DNA from: Lactarius indigo | Taxonomy: Eukaryota > Basidiomycota > Agaricomycetes > Russulales > Russulaceae | DNA length: 64,000 nt | Direction of reading: 5' to 3' | NCBI GenBank assembly: GCA_025766275.1 | Contig: JAFKAC010000124.1 | Coordinates: forward strand, 1 to 64,000 | Shown here: positions 17,741-29,527 of the stretch, piece by piece | Numbering within the stretch: the stretch's first letter is position 1 | Layout: each line of letters starts with the position of its first letter | Program-made: the position numbers and the translations under genes | Notes under the pieces: generated by a model | Database searches by the model: none | The model's input: the letters and a program-made list of their open reading frames with translations, nothing else | What the model was told of the DNA's origin: nothing

Positions 17741-19226
17741 ATGCCTCTCAGTTCGATGCCATCAGATACACTCGTGGGCTCCGGAAGTGTTCAGAGTCAC
17801 CTCTCTGTCCTCAACTCTCACTCTCGTCATCGTGAACATGCTAGAACCCCCGTTGTATCTAGCAACACAAAAGTCTCGGAAGCGTTGGTGCTGGCGGACT
17901 CGGAACAACCAAAGGACTCTTGCTCTCACTTTCTCGTGTCCTTGTTCCGTGGCCCTCTCAAAGATCCACTTTTGCCAGGTCCTGATGGTTCTCTCCCCCG
18001 ACAGCGGGTCTGGTCAAACTCTTCTCGCTGGATCATCTCTGTCTACGTAGTTGTTAGCTTGATCTTCTTCTCCACCTCCCTCTACCGTAGCTTCCACTCG
18101 GCTCGACTAGACAAACGACCTCCTTTGATGCGCTCGCAGGACCGGTCTCCTGTACTATCTGGTTTAGATGCCTTGTCCTCCGCCGCGCGGTTAGCAAAGC
18201 TCTTTACCTTGTATCCTCCTCCAACGCACTTTGGACTGTTCACCCACCGCCCAACCGTTGATGCATACTCACACGAAATAACAGTCTGTCTCTGGGCACA
18301 CGAAAACAACCTCGATTGGGTACCCGCGTGGACAACTAACTGGCCAGGTGATGATCTGCATCATTCTCATCCCGTCCTGCTCACCGTGACAGGTCCAATT
18401 TCCCTTGTTGTGTTATCCCGCAAGCCGCCGCCGTCGAACCGTACCCGACTGCGCCCAGCTCTAGCGCGACTTCTCCACCATCCTATGCTCAATGCCTCCC
18501 GCCTCGCGTTGCACACGCTCCACCTGGGTCCGATGACACCAGATGCGCCAAATCTGTTCCTAAACCTGGCGCGGCTCTTCGCACCCACGCACACAGTGCT
18601 CCTCGTCCCCGGCACCCCAGCACCGCCACAAGTACCAGCCACCACCGTCTGGCCATTTCCACATCTACAAGGCCCCGTTATCATAAACGCCCAAGTTTCT
18701 ACGGCATCACCGTCTAGAACTACAGACAAGGGACGATCTGAGACACCACTTGCGCCGGTACTGATCCCACGGGACCACCCGCTGTGGTGCACCGAGCGCT
18801 TCGCATTTGTGCCCGCGTACACACACACCTCGCCGCGCGCAGCCGATTGGGAGGCCTGTTTGTGGCAAGTACAACTCGAGACATATGGTGCAGCTAGCAC
18901 CGGCGGCCCCACTCTGCCGGGGTGGCGGTGGAACGTCGGGCCCGTGCCGGTACTTTCATCATCTGCACCGGTCTTGGTGAATAGCCAACCTTCTGTAATC
19001 ACTGTAGGAGTGCTGATTTGACGAGTGACAGTCTGCAATTCGTCGTCGGTTGGACGTCCGCTTTCGTGCAGAGACGTGCGTGCTCGCGATCAAGCGACAC
19101 GAGATACTCAGCGAAGAGTGGCGTGGGGGACGAGTGGGACGTGTTTCCGGTGGACGCAAGGGCGCTGACTGGGAGAGGATGCGCTGGCTACATGATATAT
19201 GTCGAGAGTGGTCTCACGGATTGTAA
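17741..19226 (+). CDS. LARGE/GT49-like glycosyltransferase, type II membrane protein
   Basis: Two exons (17741-18976, 19032-19226) encode 476 aa. One membrane segment at ~95-113 (WIISVYVVVSLIFFSTSLY) follows a hydrophilic N-terminus, giving a Golgi type II topology. The lumenal part has the pattern EITVCLWAHENNLDWVPAW, then GPISLVVLSRKP, then VLLVPGTPAPP, as in fungal proteins assigned to glycosyltransferase family 49 (B4GAT1/LARGE C-domain). The second exon supplies RLDVRFRAETCVLAIKR and EILSEEW, which resemble the C-terminal helices of that family. An unspliced reading ends at 19021; splicing at 18977/19031 (branch CTGAT) replaces that tail. The usual acidic DxD of GT49 is not obvious: the corresponding stretch reads VPGTPAPP. 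Donor and acceptor sugars are unknown. Confidence is fair for the family and high for a real gene. Confidence 0.65.
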
Positions 19227-19322
19227 ACTACAAGTGATCGGAGTTGACACGCTTTAAAACTCAGCTAATTGACGCGTGTCTTTTGAATCTCGCTTGTCTC
19301 GTGTGTTTCGTGCTAACTTACG

Positions 19323-22300
19323 ATGGTCAGTCGAAAACATCTTTGTTGGTATAGACACTGACTGGAGCTTGCAGTCAAATGAAACACCCCGTCGCAAAAA
19401 GCGCGCTAGGTCTCCGGGCCTCCCAGCTAGCTCGTCTTCTCCTACTCCTCAACCACTCTCCCGGAGAGACTCATCGCTCCCTCCCTCTTCGCCCCCACCA
19501 CCATTCTCCGACACAGAGGGAGAAAGTGCAGACGATCGTGATGCCGTGCGGGATGTTATCGGTGAGGAAGATGAGGATGATGAGGGTGAGGACCTCTTCG
19601 GTCCAGGCATCGACGAGTACGTCCTGCCCTCAGTCACCTCCATCTTCACCTTCCAACGCGCCACAGCGACTACGCAGACAACGCGGTGCTCGATGCATAC
19701 TCAGACTCGGGCCTGAATGATGAGGAGGTCTTTGAGCCTTTGACCGCTGCCACCCGCCGAGCGGCCGAAGCCAAGATGCGCCAGCGAGACCGCATGGAGC
19801 GCGGGGGTCGACGTGGCATGCGCGCGGCCAACCGCAGCCATGCGCCCAACTTTTTCGACAGCGATGACGTCAGTGTCGGAGACGACGCCGACTCGGGACT
19901 GCTCTCCGGCACACGCACGCGTGCGCGGCGACAGTATGATGAGCGGCGAGACGTCGATGATATGGACGGTATCGAAGACGTGCGTCTGTTGTTATTACTC
20001 TGAGCTCTATTCCTGATACTTGGAGTAGGAGGTTCCGCTGGAACAACTCAGCGATATCAAGGCGAAATCGATCGTCGAGTGGATCGCTAACGATCGCGTT
20101 CGGAGGTCCATCGTAAAGCATTTCCGTCAGTTCTTGATGACCTACGTCGATGACCACGGCGCGTCGGTCTACGGTCAGCGTATTCGCAATCTCGGTGAAA
20201 GTGCGTCTTGCTTCATGTGCTCAGCGATCTAGGCATGTTGACAGACCTTCCCCAGCCAACTCTGAATCGCTAGAGGTGTCTTACCTCCACCTGGCGCTAT
20301 CGAAGCCTATCCTCGCCTACTTCCTCACCAACTCGCCCGCCGCAATGCTTGAGATCTTTGACGAGGTCGCACTCGCCGCCATTCTCGTTTACTACCCCAA
20401 CTACGAGCGCATCCACTCCGAAGTGCACGTCCGCATCGCCGACCTCCCACTGAGCTCATCGCTCCGTGACCTTCGCACGAGCAATCTGAACAACCTCGTT
20501 CGTGTATCCGGTGTAGTCACCAGAAGGACCGGCGTCTTCCCGCAGCTCAAATACGTCAAGTTCGACTGCAGGAAGTGCGGCGCCGTCTTGGGCCCATTCT
20601 ACCAGGACGCGTCCAAGGAAGTAAAAATCAGCTACTGCGTAAATTGCGAGAGTAAAGGACCATTTGCCGTCAACTCTGAACAGGTCAGTTTTTTTTTTTT
20701 TTCTCCTCACACATTGTGACAGTTCTGATTGACTCGTGTCGTATTGATCAGACGATATACAGAAATTACCAAAAGATGACTTTGCAAGAGTCTCCTGGCT
20801 CAGTGCCAGCGGGTCGCCTGCCCCGCCATCGCGAAGTCATTTTGTTATGGGATCTGATCGACTCTGCCAAGCCAGGAGAAGAGATCGTACGCGTTCTTGA
20901 CCTAACCTTCGAATACGGCTAACTTTCGGAAACAACGAACAGGAAGTGACGGGTATCTACCGCAACAATTTCGACGCGTCGCTGAATGCCAAAAATGGCT
21001 TCCCCGTCTTTTCCACCATCATCGAAGCGAACCACATCAACAAAAAGGAGGACCTTTTCGCCGCCTTCCGCCTGACGGAGGAAGATGAGAAGGAGGTGCG
21101 CGCCCTTGCACGGGATGAGCGCATCCGCAAGCGCATCGTCAAGTCCATCGCACCGTCGATCTATGGACACGAGGACATCAAGACGGCCATCGCGCTCTCG
21201 CTCTTCGGCGGCGTCTCGAAGGACGTGAAGCGCAAGCTGCGCATTCGAGGTGACATCAACGTGCTCCTGCTGGGCGACCCAGGAACTGCCAAGTCACAGT
21301 TCCTCAAGTACGTCGAGAAGACCGCGCACCGGTCTGTCTTCGCGACGGGCCAAGGCGCGTCCGCGGTCGGTCTGACCGCGAGCGTGCGCAAGGACCCCGT
21401 GACGCGCGAGTGGACCCTCGAGGGCGGCGCGCTTGTGCTCGCGGACAAGGGCCACTGCCTGATCGACGAGTTTGACAAGATGAACGACTCGGACCGCACG
21501 TCGATACACGAGGCGATGGAGCAGCAGACCATCTCGATCTCCAAGGCGGGCATCGTCACCACGCTGCAGGCGCGCTGCGCCATCGTCGCGGCGGCCAACC
21601 CGATCCGCGGGCGCTACAATCCGACGATCCCGTTCCAGCAGAACGTGGAGCTCACCGAGCCGATCCTATCCCGTTTCGACGTCCTCTGCGTCGTCAAGGA
21701 CGCCGTAGACCCCGTGCAGGACGAGCTCCTCGCCCGCTTCGTCGTCGGTAGCCACCTGCGGAGCCACCCCAAGTTTGACGCTGCGCGCGACGAGATGGAC
21801 GTCGGCACGACGCTCGACGCCGAGGTGAGCCCACGCTTCCAACCTGCTATTTTTCACACCCAACGCAATAAATACACGTGACTACAGCTGATCCCGCAAG
21901 ACCTCCTCCGCAAATACATCGTGTACGCGCGCGAAAAGGTGCGCCCGAAGCTGTATGACCTGGACTCGGAGAAACTCGCGCGGCTCTTCGCGGACCTGCG
22001 CCGTGAGTCGGTCGCGACGGGCTCGTTCCCGATCACGGTGCGGCACCTGGAGAGCATGATCCGCATGGCCGAGGCGAGCGCGCGCATGTCCCTGCGTGAA
22101 TACGTCCGCGCGGACGACATCGACCTGGCCATTTCCGTCGCCGTTGAGAGCTTTGTCAACGCGCAGAAAATGTCCATCAAGAAGACGCTGCAGCGCGTGC
22201 GCACTTCCTTCTCCCCCCCCCCCCCCCCCCCTCATATCGTCGTCTGACGCTCGTTTTTGGGTGTGTTGTTCAGGGATTCCGCAAGTACCTCACACAGGCG

Positions 22301-22600
22301 CGCGACCACGAAGAGCTGCTTGCCTTCCTCCTTGGCCAGATCGTCAAGGAAAAGGCGCGCTTCTTCCAGCTGCAGCGCCACCGGCAGCCCGAGCTGGTCT
22401 CCGTGGCCATTGCCGAGCTTGACGAGAGGGTACGTTCGCGACAAGTACCCGGCTTGAATCGTACTGACGTTGTCCTCCTCTGTGAACAGGCGAAGGAACA
22501 CGAGATTTATGACACGGCGCCGTTTTTGCAATGTCGCCTCTTCATTGCGAACGGCTACACGCTTAACGGCGACGCCATCGAGAAGCGTTTCAAGCAGTAG
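19323..22600 (+). CDS. mcm2: Mcm2 replicative helicase subunit
   Basis: Ten exons (19323-19325, 19375-19616, 19667-19979, 20029-20200, 20256-20683, 20752-20886, 20943-21824, 21888-22196, 22274-22429, 22490-22600) join to 916 aa. The acidic N-terminus ([25 protein letters not shown]) is the histone-binding/DDK-target tail of Mcm2. A CX2C..CX2C zinc finger (FDCRKCG..YCVNCE) lies at ~345-375. Walker A GDPGTAKS at ~542, Walker [10 protein letters not shown] at ~603 and arginine finger SRFD at ~674 are intact. Known role: one of six subunits of the CMG/MCM2-7 helicase that unwinds replication forks. The first coding exon appears to be the ATG alone, followed by a 49-nt intron (donor GTCAGT, branch ACTGAC). 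No other in-frame ATG exists before residue ~130. The gene begins only 96 bases after the stop of the GT49-like gene. Confidence 0.96.
22213..22231. repeat. Poly-C tract (19 nt) in an mcm2 intron
   Basis: Nineteen consecutive C residues lie inside intron 8 of mcm2 (22197-22273), near the donor. The length may vary between strains or reads without affecting the protein. Confidence 0.9.
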
Positions 22601-23492
22601 AGTCGAAGTTGTACGGTAACGTTGATGACGATGTATTGGTCGCAGCTACTACTGTACTCACCGATTTGTCCATTCCTCCGCCGACTGTTTGATTACAGTA
22701 GCTTTCCTGTTTTTGTATTGGGGTGTTCTATTGATTTACCTCACCACACCATCAAACCCATTCATTCGCCCAAATACTCAGTACCATGTGGTGGGCCGCG
22801 TCACGCCCAAACGGCATGTGGTGCCGCAGTGTGAAAAGCAACGGAGGCAATCACCGTGATCATGATGGTGAAGTCTCCGACCAGCCGAACTTCGAACTCT
22901 GGTCGCTGAGCGGCGTACGGCATCATGCATCAAGAACCACTACAACAACCATACATGTGTTTTGACCAAATAGGTGGAGCTGATCAGAAAGCAGCCTCGC
23001 TTGCTGACTGGACGTTGGCGAACGGCGTCAGCGCCGCACATTGGTACTTCCCGGACATTTTCTGTCCCCGGGTTCAACGTCACCGCCTAGGCTATGACAG
23101 GCCGCGGGATATGAGAACATCCACCGTGAAATGAAGAAAAGAACACCCGGACGGAACTACTGTGTGCGATCAGAGGAATGGGGACACGTGAAGGACGCGA
23201 GTAATGGCATTGGAAGAGTTGTAAAGGGCCCACGAGGAGTGCCTCGTAAGGATGCTCACGCGATTGGTGATGTCATAAAGTACATGTACAACGAGCTGAG
23301 TAATGGAATCCGAAATGGGGAGGAAAATGGAAGAACAGTGCTGCCCAATCGACGCCCGTGTGCCATACAGCATCACTGGACCAACCGCATCCGATCGCGT
23401 GAAAGTAGAACACGACAAACCCAGGGAGAAACTTTACTGCGCCACTCGCGGTCGCCTTGCCACCACCGCGACGACAGGCCAACGAAGCCCAC
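22601..23492. other. Spacer between mcm2 and the FNT gene (convergent 3' ends)
   Basis: About 900 bases with no convincing gene. It should hold both 3' UTRs. TACTGTA/TACAGTA words are at 22650 and 22694. The open frame at 23131-23595 (+) overlaps the FNT terminal exon and looks like a shadow. Confidence 0.5.
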
Positions 23493-25305
23493 TCACTCTT
23501 CGCGCTTGACGAGGTCGTGCGTATTGCGTATGGATGAGGACCCAGAGCCGTTGGACTCGCCCGCCTCGGCTTGTACGAGCCCGCTGGCGTTGTAGTCGCC
23601 GAGGTAAAAGTACACCGCAGGGAGCGCGACGAGCAACGCCCCTACGATGTTACCGAGATACGCCGCGATAAACGATCTGTGCAAAAAAATCACGCACACA
23701 CGCAAACCAGGATCGTCAGCCAATGGAGAAGAAACTCCCACAGATGACGGTGACGAACTTTCGAATGTACTCCGCGGTGGTCAGCTGGGTGTGACGGTAC
23801 AAAAGGGAAGACATTTTAGTTCTACGACCCGTTCGAGAGGTAGCGTGTGGGCGTGCGTACATTTGCGTGGAACATAATTCCGAGGGGAACAGAGAACATG
23901 TTCGCGACGACTGGAAGTGTGTTTGTTCGCAGAGGGAGGGGGGACAGCGTCGACGCATGAACTTACCGTGGTCATATCCACACGCGACGAAGATCTGGGA
24001 ACCGAATGAGCACGCAGACAGGGAAAAAAGATAAGACGAGCGAACCCAGATAGGTATCCAGATCGCGTAAATCTACGATTCGGGAAAAAAAAAAAATAAG
24101 TGTGGGAACGGGGCGCGGACAGGCGATTCAAGTCGCCGCGAATTGCCCACTTTTGAGATGGTGTCTCGTGCTCCTGCGGCTTGCTGATCGAAAGAAAGAA
24201 AAAAACACCATAAGATAAGGATGACTGCTATAGATAGGACGTTGCGCACCCATACTGCAATGCTAACGAGCCAGTTGCAACCGATCCCGCGCAAGAATAT
24301 TTGGTGCCAATGTGGGGTGCCTGCCTTGCGACTAAGACAAAAAAGGGCAAGCGGCAATATATACGCGCTTAGCGGTCTTTCTCATGTCAGTCCGATAGAC
24401 AGTGGAGCTCACATGGCAAAGGCAGCCACGAATTCGTTATATGGGGCTGTCGAAATAATGCCAGAGTCTAGTGGTGTTGGAGCAACACATAGTCAGTCAC
24501 CAGGGTCGCGCTGTACGTGTCTCATGACACTGGGCGGTGGGGATCACATCGGAAGACGATGCGATGACCAGTGACAGGAGGTCGGGACTCACACTTCACG
24601 AGAATAGCCGCGAAGAAGAGGCTTCCGGCGAGGTTCCCAAAGGTCACTGTTAATTGGATAAATTGGATTCGTCGTCAGGGCCCATCGACTCGTTTTGGTT
24701 CCGCGCGCGCGCAGCGGAGGATTGAGAATGAGAAACGTGGGCTCACCAACCAACCAGTTCAGAGGAAGACTCCACCACGGAACAGCGCGCTTCAGGACCC
24801 CCATCGGGAAAACCTGGGAAATAAATGAAGCGCCAGCTTGCTGAGTCATTTCTGCCTAAATACGCCGCGGCGCGGAGACGCACCATCATGTTGCTCGTCA
24901 AGAGTTCCTGTCCCTGCAGCACGATCCTGACGAGTGCCGGTGAAACGGATCAGGTGCGTAGAGAGAGGGGGGGGGGCTCAAGCGCACATTACGAGTCCGA
25001 CGGGGAACACGAATCCGCCAAGGATTTTGACGATCCCCGGATTGGACGCATTCAGCCCCGCGGCGCCGCCCTGGAGGACCTCGGAGAGCAGTCCGCCAAA
25101 AGAGAGCATGGCACCAGCGAGGAACTGAGTAGCAGTAACTCAGCATCGTAAACACCTCACGGGATGGCAAAGTGAGGAGAGGACGCACTGCTTTGAAGAA
25201 GATCATATCGATTCGTGTCCGATGCTTGACCACGGCTGCCTCTACCATTGCGGCCGCCACCTCTGCGGGTTTGAGCGTGCTGGGAGTTGGTGTGTAATGG
25301 ACCAT
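23493..25305 (-). CDS. Formate/nitrite transporter (FNT) family channel
   Basis: Thirteen exons join in frame to 300 aa: 25305-25189, 25124-24988, 24926-24884, 24813-24747, 24646-24593, 24467-24413, 24331-24250, 24183-24151, 24072-24046, 23994-23967, 23910-23861, 23784-23759, 23676-23493. FNT signatures are clear: an N-terminal TPAE-type start (TPSTLKPAEVAAAMVE), GQELLTSNMM, TFGNLAGSLFFAA, FLRGIGCNWLVSIAVW, CGYDHVVANMF and YLGNIVGALLVALPAVYFYL. Six transmembrane helices are expected, as in the pentameric FocA/NirC fold, with the tail exposed. Known substrates are small monovalent anions (formate, nitrite, lactate, hydrosulfide); which one is not decidable here. Several exons are only 26-33 nt, and each keeps the frame. 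Two donors (GTTCGT, GTTCGC) are weak but needed for continuity. No nitrate-assimilation gene is adjacent, so nitrite transport is not implied by context. Confidence 0.88.
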
Positions 25306-26133
25306 CGCTTTTTTCCAGTCGGGGCGAAAGGTTAGCGGGAACAGGAAATGGGCAATGAAACGGGCGGAAAAGAATGGGAGGGTGTGGGAGGGGCACCCAA
25401 AGAAGCCCTCGAACGACTCTTATAGACCATGGGAAGTAGTGAGGTCGGGAAACACTTCCTTTCCTCGTGCCCGTGGAATTGAGTGTTTCACGACCTTAAA
25501 GAGAGTTTGATTCTTCCGGGTGCCCGTCTATCATAGATCTGCCGGGCGCAATGATAAGGACAAGTCTACTTGTCGATCAGAGCAAATCCAGTTAGCTGTT
25601 CAGCGTTCTTCCCTCGAGCCTTCACTTTTCACTGGAGCACAGAGTCTCGGGAGATCCAGGCTCAGGTAAGTTGGATAAACGAAAACGAGTGCCTAAGCAA
25701 GGGACACGGTAAGCGGGAGCAGAAGCAGGAACTCACACATGGGATAAAAATAGATCCAGGCCCAACTTTCCATGATGCACCTCTCGACTCGTGCAGTTTT
25801 CAGAGCAGCGCAATCAGTGACCAACTTAGTGACCCTGCGAACAACCTTTCGAGCACGAGGTCATGAGGGGCCAGTTTTACGGGAAACCCTGGCAGGTAAT
25901 GGCTATATGGGAGGTTGATCATGCTTTGGCCCAGAATCGGGCAACCAATCCCGATGTGATGGTTGTGTACTGATACACGCCTATTGAGCGCGGCGGTGGG
26001 AATTTATATTGTACATCATTCCGGCTGTCTATCCTGAAATCTAGTCCTTTTCGTCTGTCGAGAAAGGAACATCGTTATCGTACAATCAACCCCCTTTGCC
26101 CATGTGACGTCACTTCTGGCTCGTGCGACCCAT
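25306..26133. other. Promoter of the FNT gene and 3' flank of the MFS gene
   Basis: About 830 bases. The 25570-25866 open frame (+) shows no family resemblance and no exon partners. The part next to 25305 is probably the FNT promoter. Nothing else is recognised. Confidence 0.45.
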
Positions 26134-28516
26134 TTAACGACCACGGAGAGACGCCTCCTCCCCATCGTCTACGACGATCACAGGCACAGAAATGACGGCC
26201 GCGGCCGGCGCTTCCACCTCCACCTCCACCCCTCCGCCTTCGGTCGTCTTTCCATCCGATCCAGGCGGTATCTGCACGAGGAAGAGGAAGAAGAGGGAGA
26301 CCAACACGACTGCCATGAACACGTAGAACATTGCCTCGGGGAACGTGGCGACCGTCTTCATATACACGATACCGAACAGCGACGGGCCAATGATCTGGTT
26401 CCTGCACACACAACACACACACCCCTCAGTACGAATTATACGCGCGCGTCTCTTCGAGGACGTACCCAAGGGCCTGAATCACGCTCATTGCGCCGAACAG
26501 TCGCCCCGCCTCTGACGCGTTCCCACCGCGCCGCGCATAAAGCTCCAACGAGAGACTCTGCACCACTGGCGCATAGCCGACAGCGAGCGTGGCGAGCATG
26601 CTCGCAGCGACAAACATACCCGCGTTCTTGGATGCCGCGATAAGCGCGAAGGCTACCGCATGTAGCGCCAGCGAGGCCTTTGCGATGCCGAGGTCAAGCG
26701 CCGGCGTGTGCATGTGCATGTGCGTCGGGCCACCGGAAGTTGCCCGTACTGAGGGCGAGGGCGATTCAGGGCGCGCATTGAGGGGTTCTCCAGGTTGTAT
26801 TGGGAGCTGCACGGGAGGTCTTCTGGAAGTGAAGAAGCGCAGAATAGCTAGTCGGTGAAGTAAGTACTGGAGTGTGCTGTGTCGTGTGACGAGCAACTAG
26901 AACTAACCAGGCAGTCCGAGTGTCAGGTAAAGTGCTCGACAAACCGCCGCGAGGCTTATGTAGTATCCGATCTGCGAACAATTTGACTTGGGATCCACAG
27001 ATTACTTGTGAATGGAGACGTACCATCTCCCCCGTCCAATTAAACTTTCCGGCGGCATATTGGAACCAGTACTGTACCCCACCAAAGACCAATGAATCAG
27101 GTGCAAATGAAAGCGCCAACCATGTCAACGACCAGTCCTTCTTGAGGAATTTCTGTGGCGTGACGCCGTCCTTCCGCGCGACAGGCGCAAACACAGCGAG
27201 AGGCGCAAAGAAGCCGAATACCCAACTAGGGAAGCGGCCCTGGTTCGACGCGCGGTGGGCGCGACGCGCAGCGTCCATCTGAGCAGGAAGGAGTGACTCG
27301 GGGATGATGAACCAGAGGAAGCAGGCGGTGATGACGTGTGAGCCAAGTGCGATGTAGAAGACGACGTAGGGATTGCCAGATAGACGCTCGCTGAGCCCTC
27401 CCAAACTTGGCCCCAGCGCCACACCCGTGAAGAGCACCCCGAGAAGTCGTGAAAAAATACGCGACCTACAGAATCAACTCAGACTGACAAGGAGGAATAG
27501 GTGGCATGCAAACCTCGTGGCAGGGTCGCTGCAGTCTGCAACATACGCATGGGATGCCGCCATCGAAGCGGAGGACCCTACGGAGAGAAATTCAACACCA
27601 CCTCTCGAAGAGAGAGAAGTCGGCGCAGATGCAGACCACCGATAAGTCCTTCCAACGCGGAAATGTACACGAGGGACCAGTAACCCCCGGGGACTTTTTC
27701 CGGCGCTACGGCGAGCGCTACGAGGGCAGCGTCTGCCAAAAGGAAAGCGGTGATATTGAAAGCGAGAAATCGCACACGGCCATATCGGTCCGAGAACTGT
27801 CCCGGTTGCCGGTTAGCCAATGAGACAAGGTAAAGAGCGTGGGAGGGGGTCGCACCGATCCCCAAAAGGCAGCCGTCAAGCAACTCAGGATACCCTGCAC
27901 CGTCGCAATGACTAATACGGGTTCAATGAGACATCAGGGAAAGAGCCCCGATAGCACACACTCGTGAGAAGCTTGGTGACATTCATCTGGACGACAGGGT
28001 CCGCAGCACAAGGTACTGGGCGTGTCGTGTCCACGAAACCAACTTTACGCCCTGCTGGGTCCCATTGGCGACTGTCGAGTTCTTTACACACAAGGTTGGT
28101 GAAAAGTTGCAGGCGCGGGGCGATGAGCGCGGAAACTGCAATCGCGCCGAAAGGACACAAGACAACGAACCTGTCCGCAATCGTGGTCAAGTCTCGATAC
28201 CAAGGTGACAATAACAATAACCTTACCACGTAGCGGAGGAGCGCCGCCACCAAGGACGTGCTGCGTGCTCGCCACGCTGTGCCTCCAGAGCTACCTTGTC
28301 GATGTCCACTCCACCACCGTCGTACATACTCAAATTGGGCAAATCTTCGATAGATGCGTGACTGTGAGAATACACAAATTCATGCAGCAGTTCTGCGGCC
28401 TCATCACCAAGCTGTCCTTCAGGCGGGATGGTATTGGTGGATGGATATGGATGCTGGGAGGGATCAGCATGCAGGCTAAGGAGGGAGCGGGAAGGCGACG
28501 GTGAGAGGCTAGTCAT
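26134..28516 (-). CDS. Major facilitator superfamily transporter
   Basis: Nine exons (28516-28227, 28170-27962, 27911-27856, 27796-27637, 27577-27514, 27465-27024, 26971-26908, 26847-26466, 26401-26134) give 644 aa. After a ~90-residue hydrophilic N-terminus, the sequence RPWWRRSSATW leads into the first helix. The MFS motif A is present as WGSFSDRYGRVRF (~residues 182-194). It is followed by EGLIGGSSASMAASHAYVADC and SRIFSRLLGVLFTGVALGPSLGG (motif C-like). A large central loop and a second half ending GNQIIGPSLFGIVY and MFYVFMAVVLVSLFFLFLVQ complete about 12 helices. It is closest in pattern to fungal drug/tetracycline-type MFS members. The substrate is unknown. The acceptor at 27911 and the donor at 27637 were chosen by frame. 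The gene lies upstream of the FNT gene on the same strand, but no operon-like link is implied in a fungus. Confidence 0.85.
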
Positions 28517-29527
28517 GGCAAGTGGGAGGTTGGAAACGTGGGAGAGTTATTCATGTCGATGTGTGCACCGCGGTGCAGGAGGATGACCGATCAAGAGATA
28601 ACGGCCAGGGTGAAAGGAGGTTTGTTGCTTACGAATTTCGCGCCCAGGATAGCAAGTAAGCAGGAGCTCAAGATAGCGCATTCAAAGCAGAGTCCTGTGA
28701 CAAACTAACGCATAGGTCTAAGCGCACAAGTTGCGCATCTAAAGAAGGCAAATTGGCCCCAGTGGCTGCGGGAAAAATTAGCGCGTTTCCCCGAAAAAAG
28801 GAGCAGCTGACGTACTGTGGTATTACAGTACAAAATTTGATTACAACAGCTTACACTCCAATTTGATATAAATAAAGCTTTATAAACCCAGCTCTTGAAT
28901 CTTGGAAGTCCGCTTATGTATGTTTGTTTCGGATTTGTTTCGGATTTTGCTGTAATGTACTCGCTTCGGTACAGTAATATCAACACCATTCCTTTGGATA
29001 GATGTATGGGCACGTTCAAGTCGAGCGGCGCGAAAAAAATACACGCTTCTTTGAGATCCTCGTCATTGTCACTGTCAACCATTGTCAGAACGATCCCATC
29101 TCGGAGAAGAGTCAAGTTCGTATTTCATGGCTTAATTTGAGGCAATTTTGGCATTCAGTTGATAAGTTAGTGTAGCAATAAGTAATCGTGACCGCGACGA
29201 GTTGTTCGGTAATATTGAGAAATAATGGAAGTGGAAAAAAGGAAGTACGAGGTACCTAAGACTACAAGCAACAGGTGTGAGAATAATGAACAAGCTATAC
29301 GATCGAGTAAGTCAGACATACATGCAGAGGAGAGTGGAAGCTGGGTAATATACAACTTCGTGAAGTTTTGGGTAATGGAACGGACAAAAGCGTTAAACAG
29401 ACAAACAACAGTGGTGGTATCTAGATGCGCATGCGCATATAAAAAGTGGGCGAAAAAATAATTAAGTCAGTCCGTATCTGGATCTTGCGGTCAGGTTGCA
29501 TCTTGAGTTGGAAAAACCTTGCAGTTA
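28517..29527. other. AT-rich spacer upstream of the MFS gene
   Basis: One kilobase that is clearly more AT-rich than the neighbouring genes, with TACAGTA words at 28824 and 28970 and a GATATAAATAAA stretch at 28865-28876. An uninterrupted minus-strand frame (28705-29115, at most 136 codons) has no recognisable domain and unusual composition. I treat it as doubtful. The MFS promoter should be the part nearest 28517. Confidence 0.4.

Noticed and set aside
17741..19021. GT49-like gene ending at 19021 without splicing
   Set aside because: A normal 55-nt intron at 18977-19031 joins a second exon whose sequence (CVLAIKRHEILSEEW) fits the family C-terminus better than the unspliced tail.
23131..23595. 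154-codon plus-strand frame
   Set aside because: It overlaps the terminal exon of the FNT gene on the other strand and has no conserved features.
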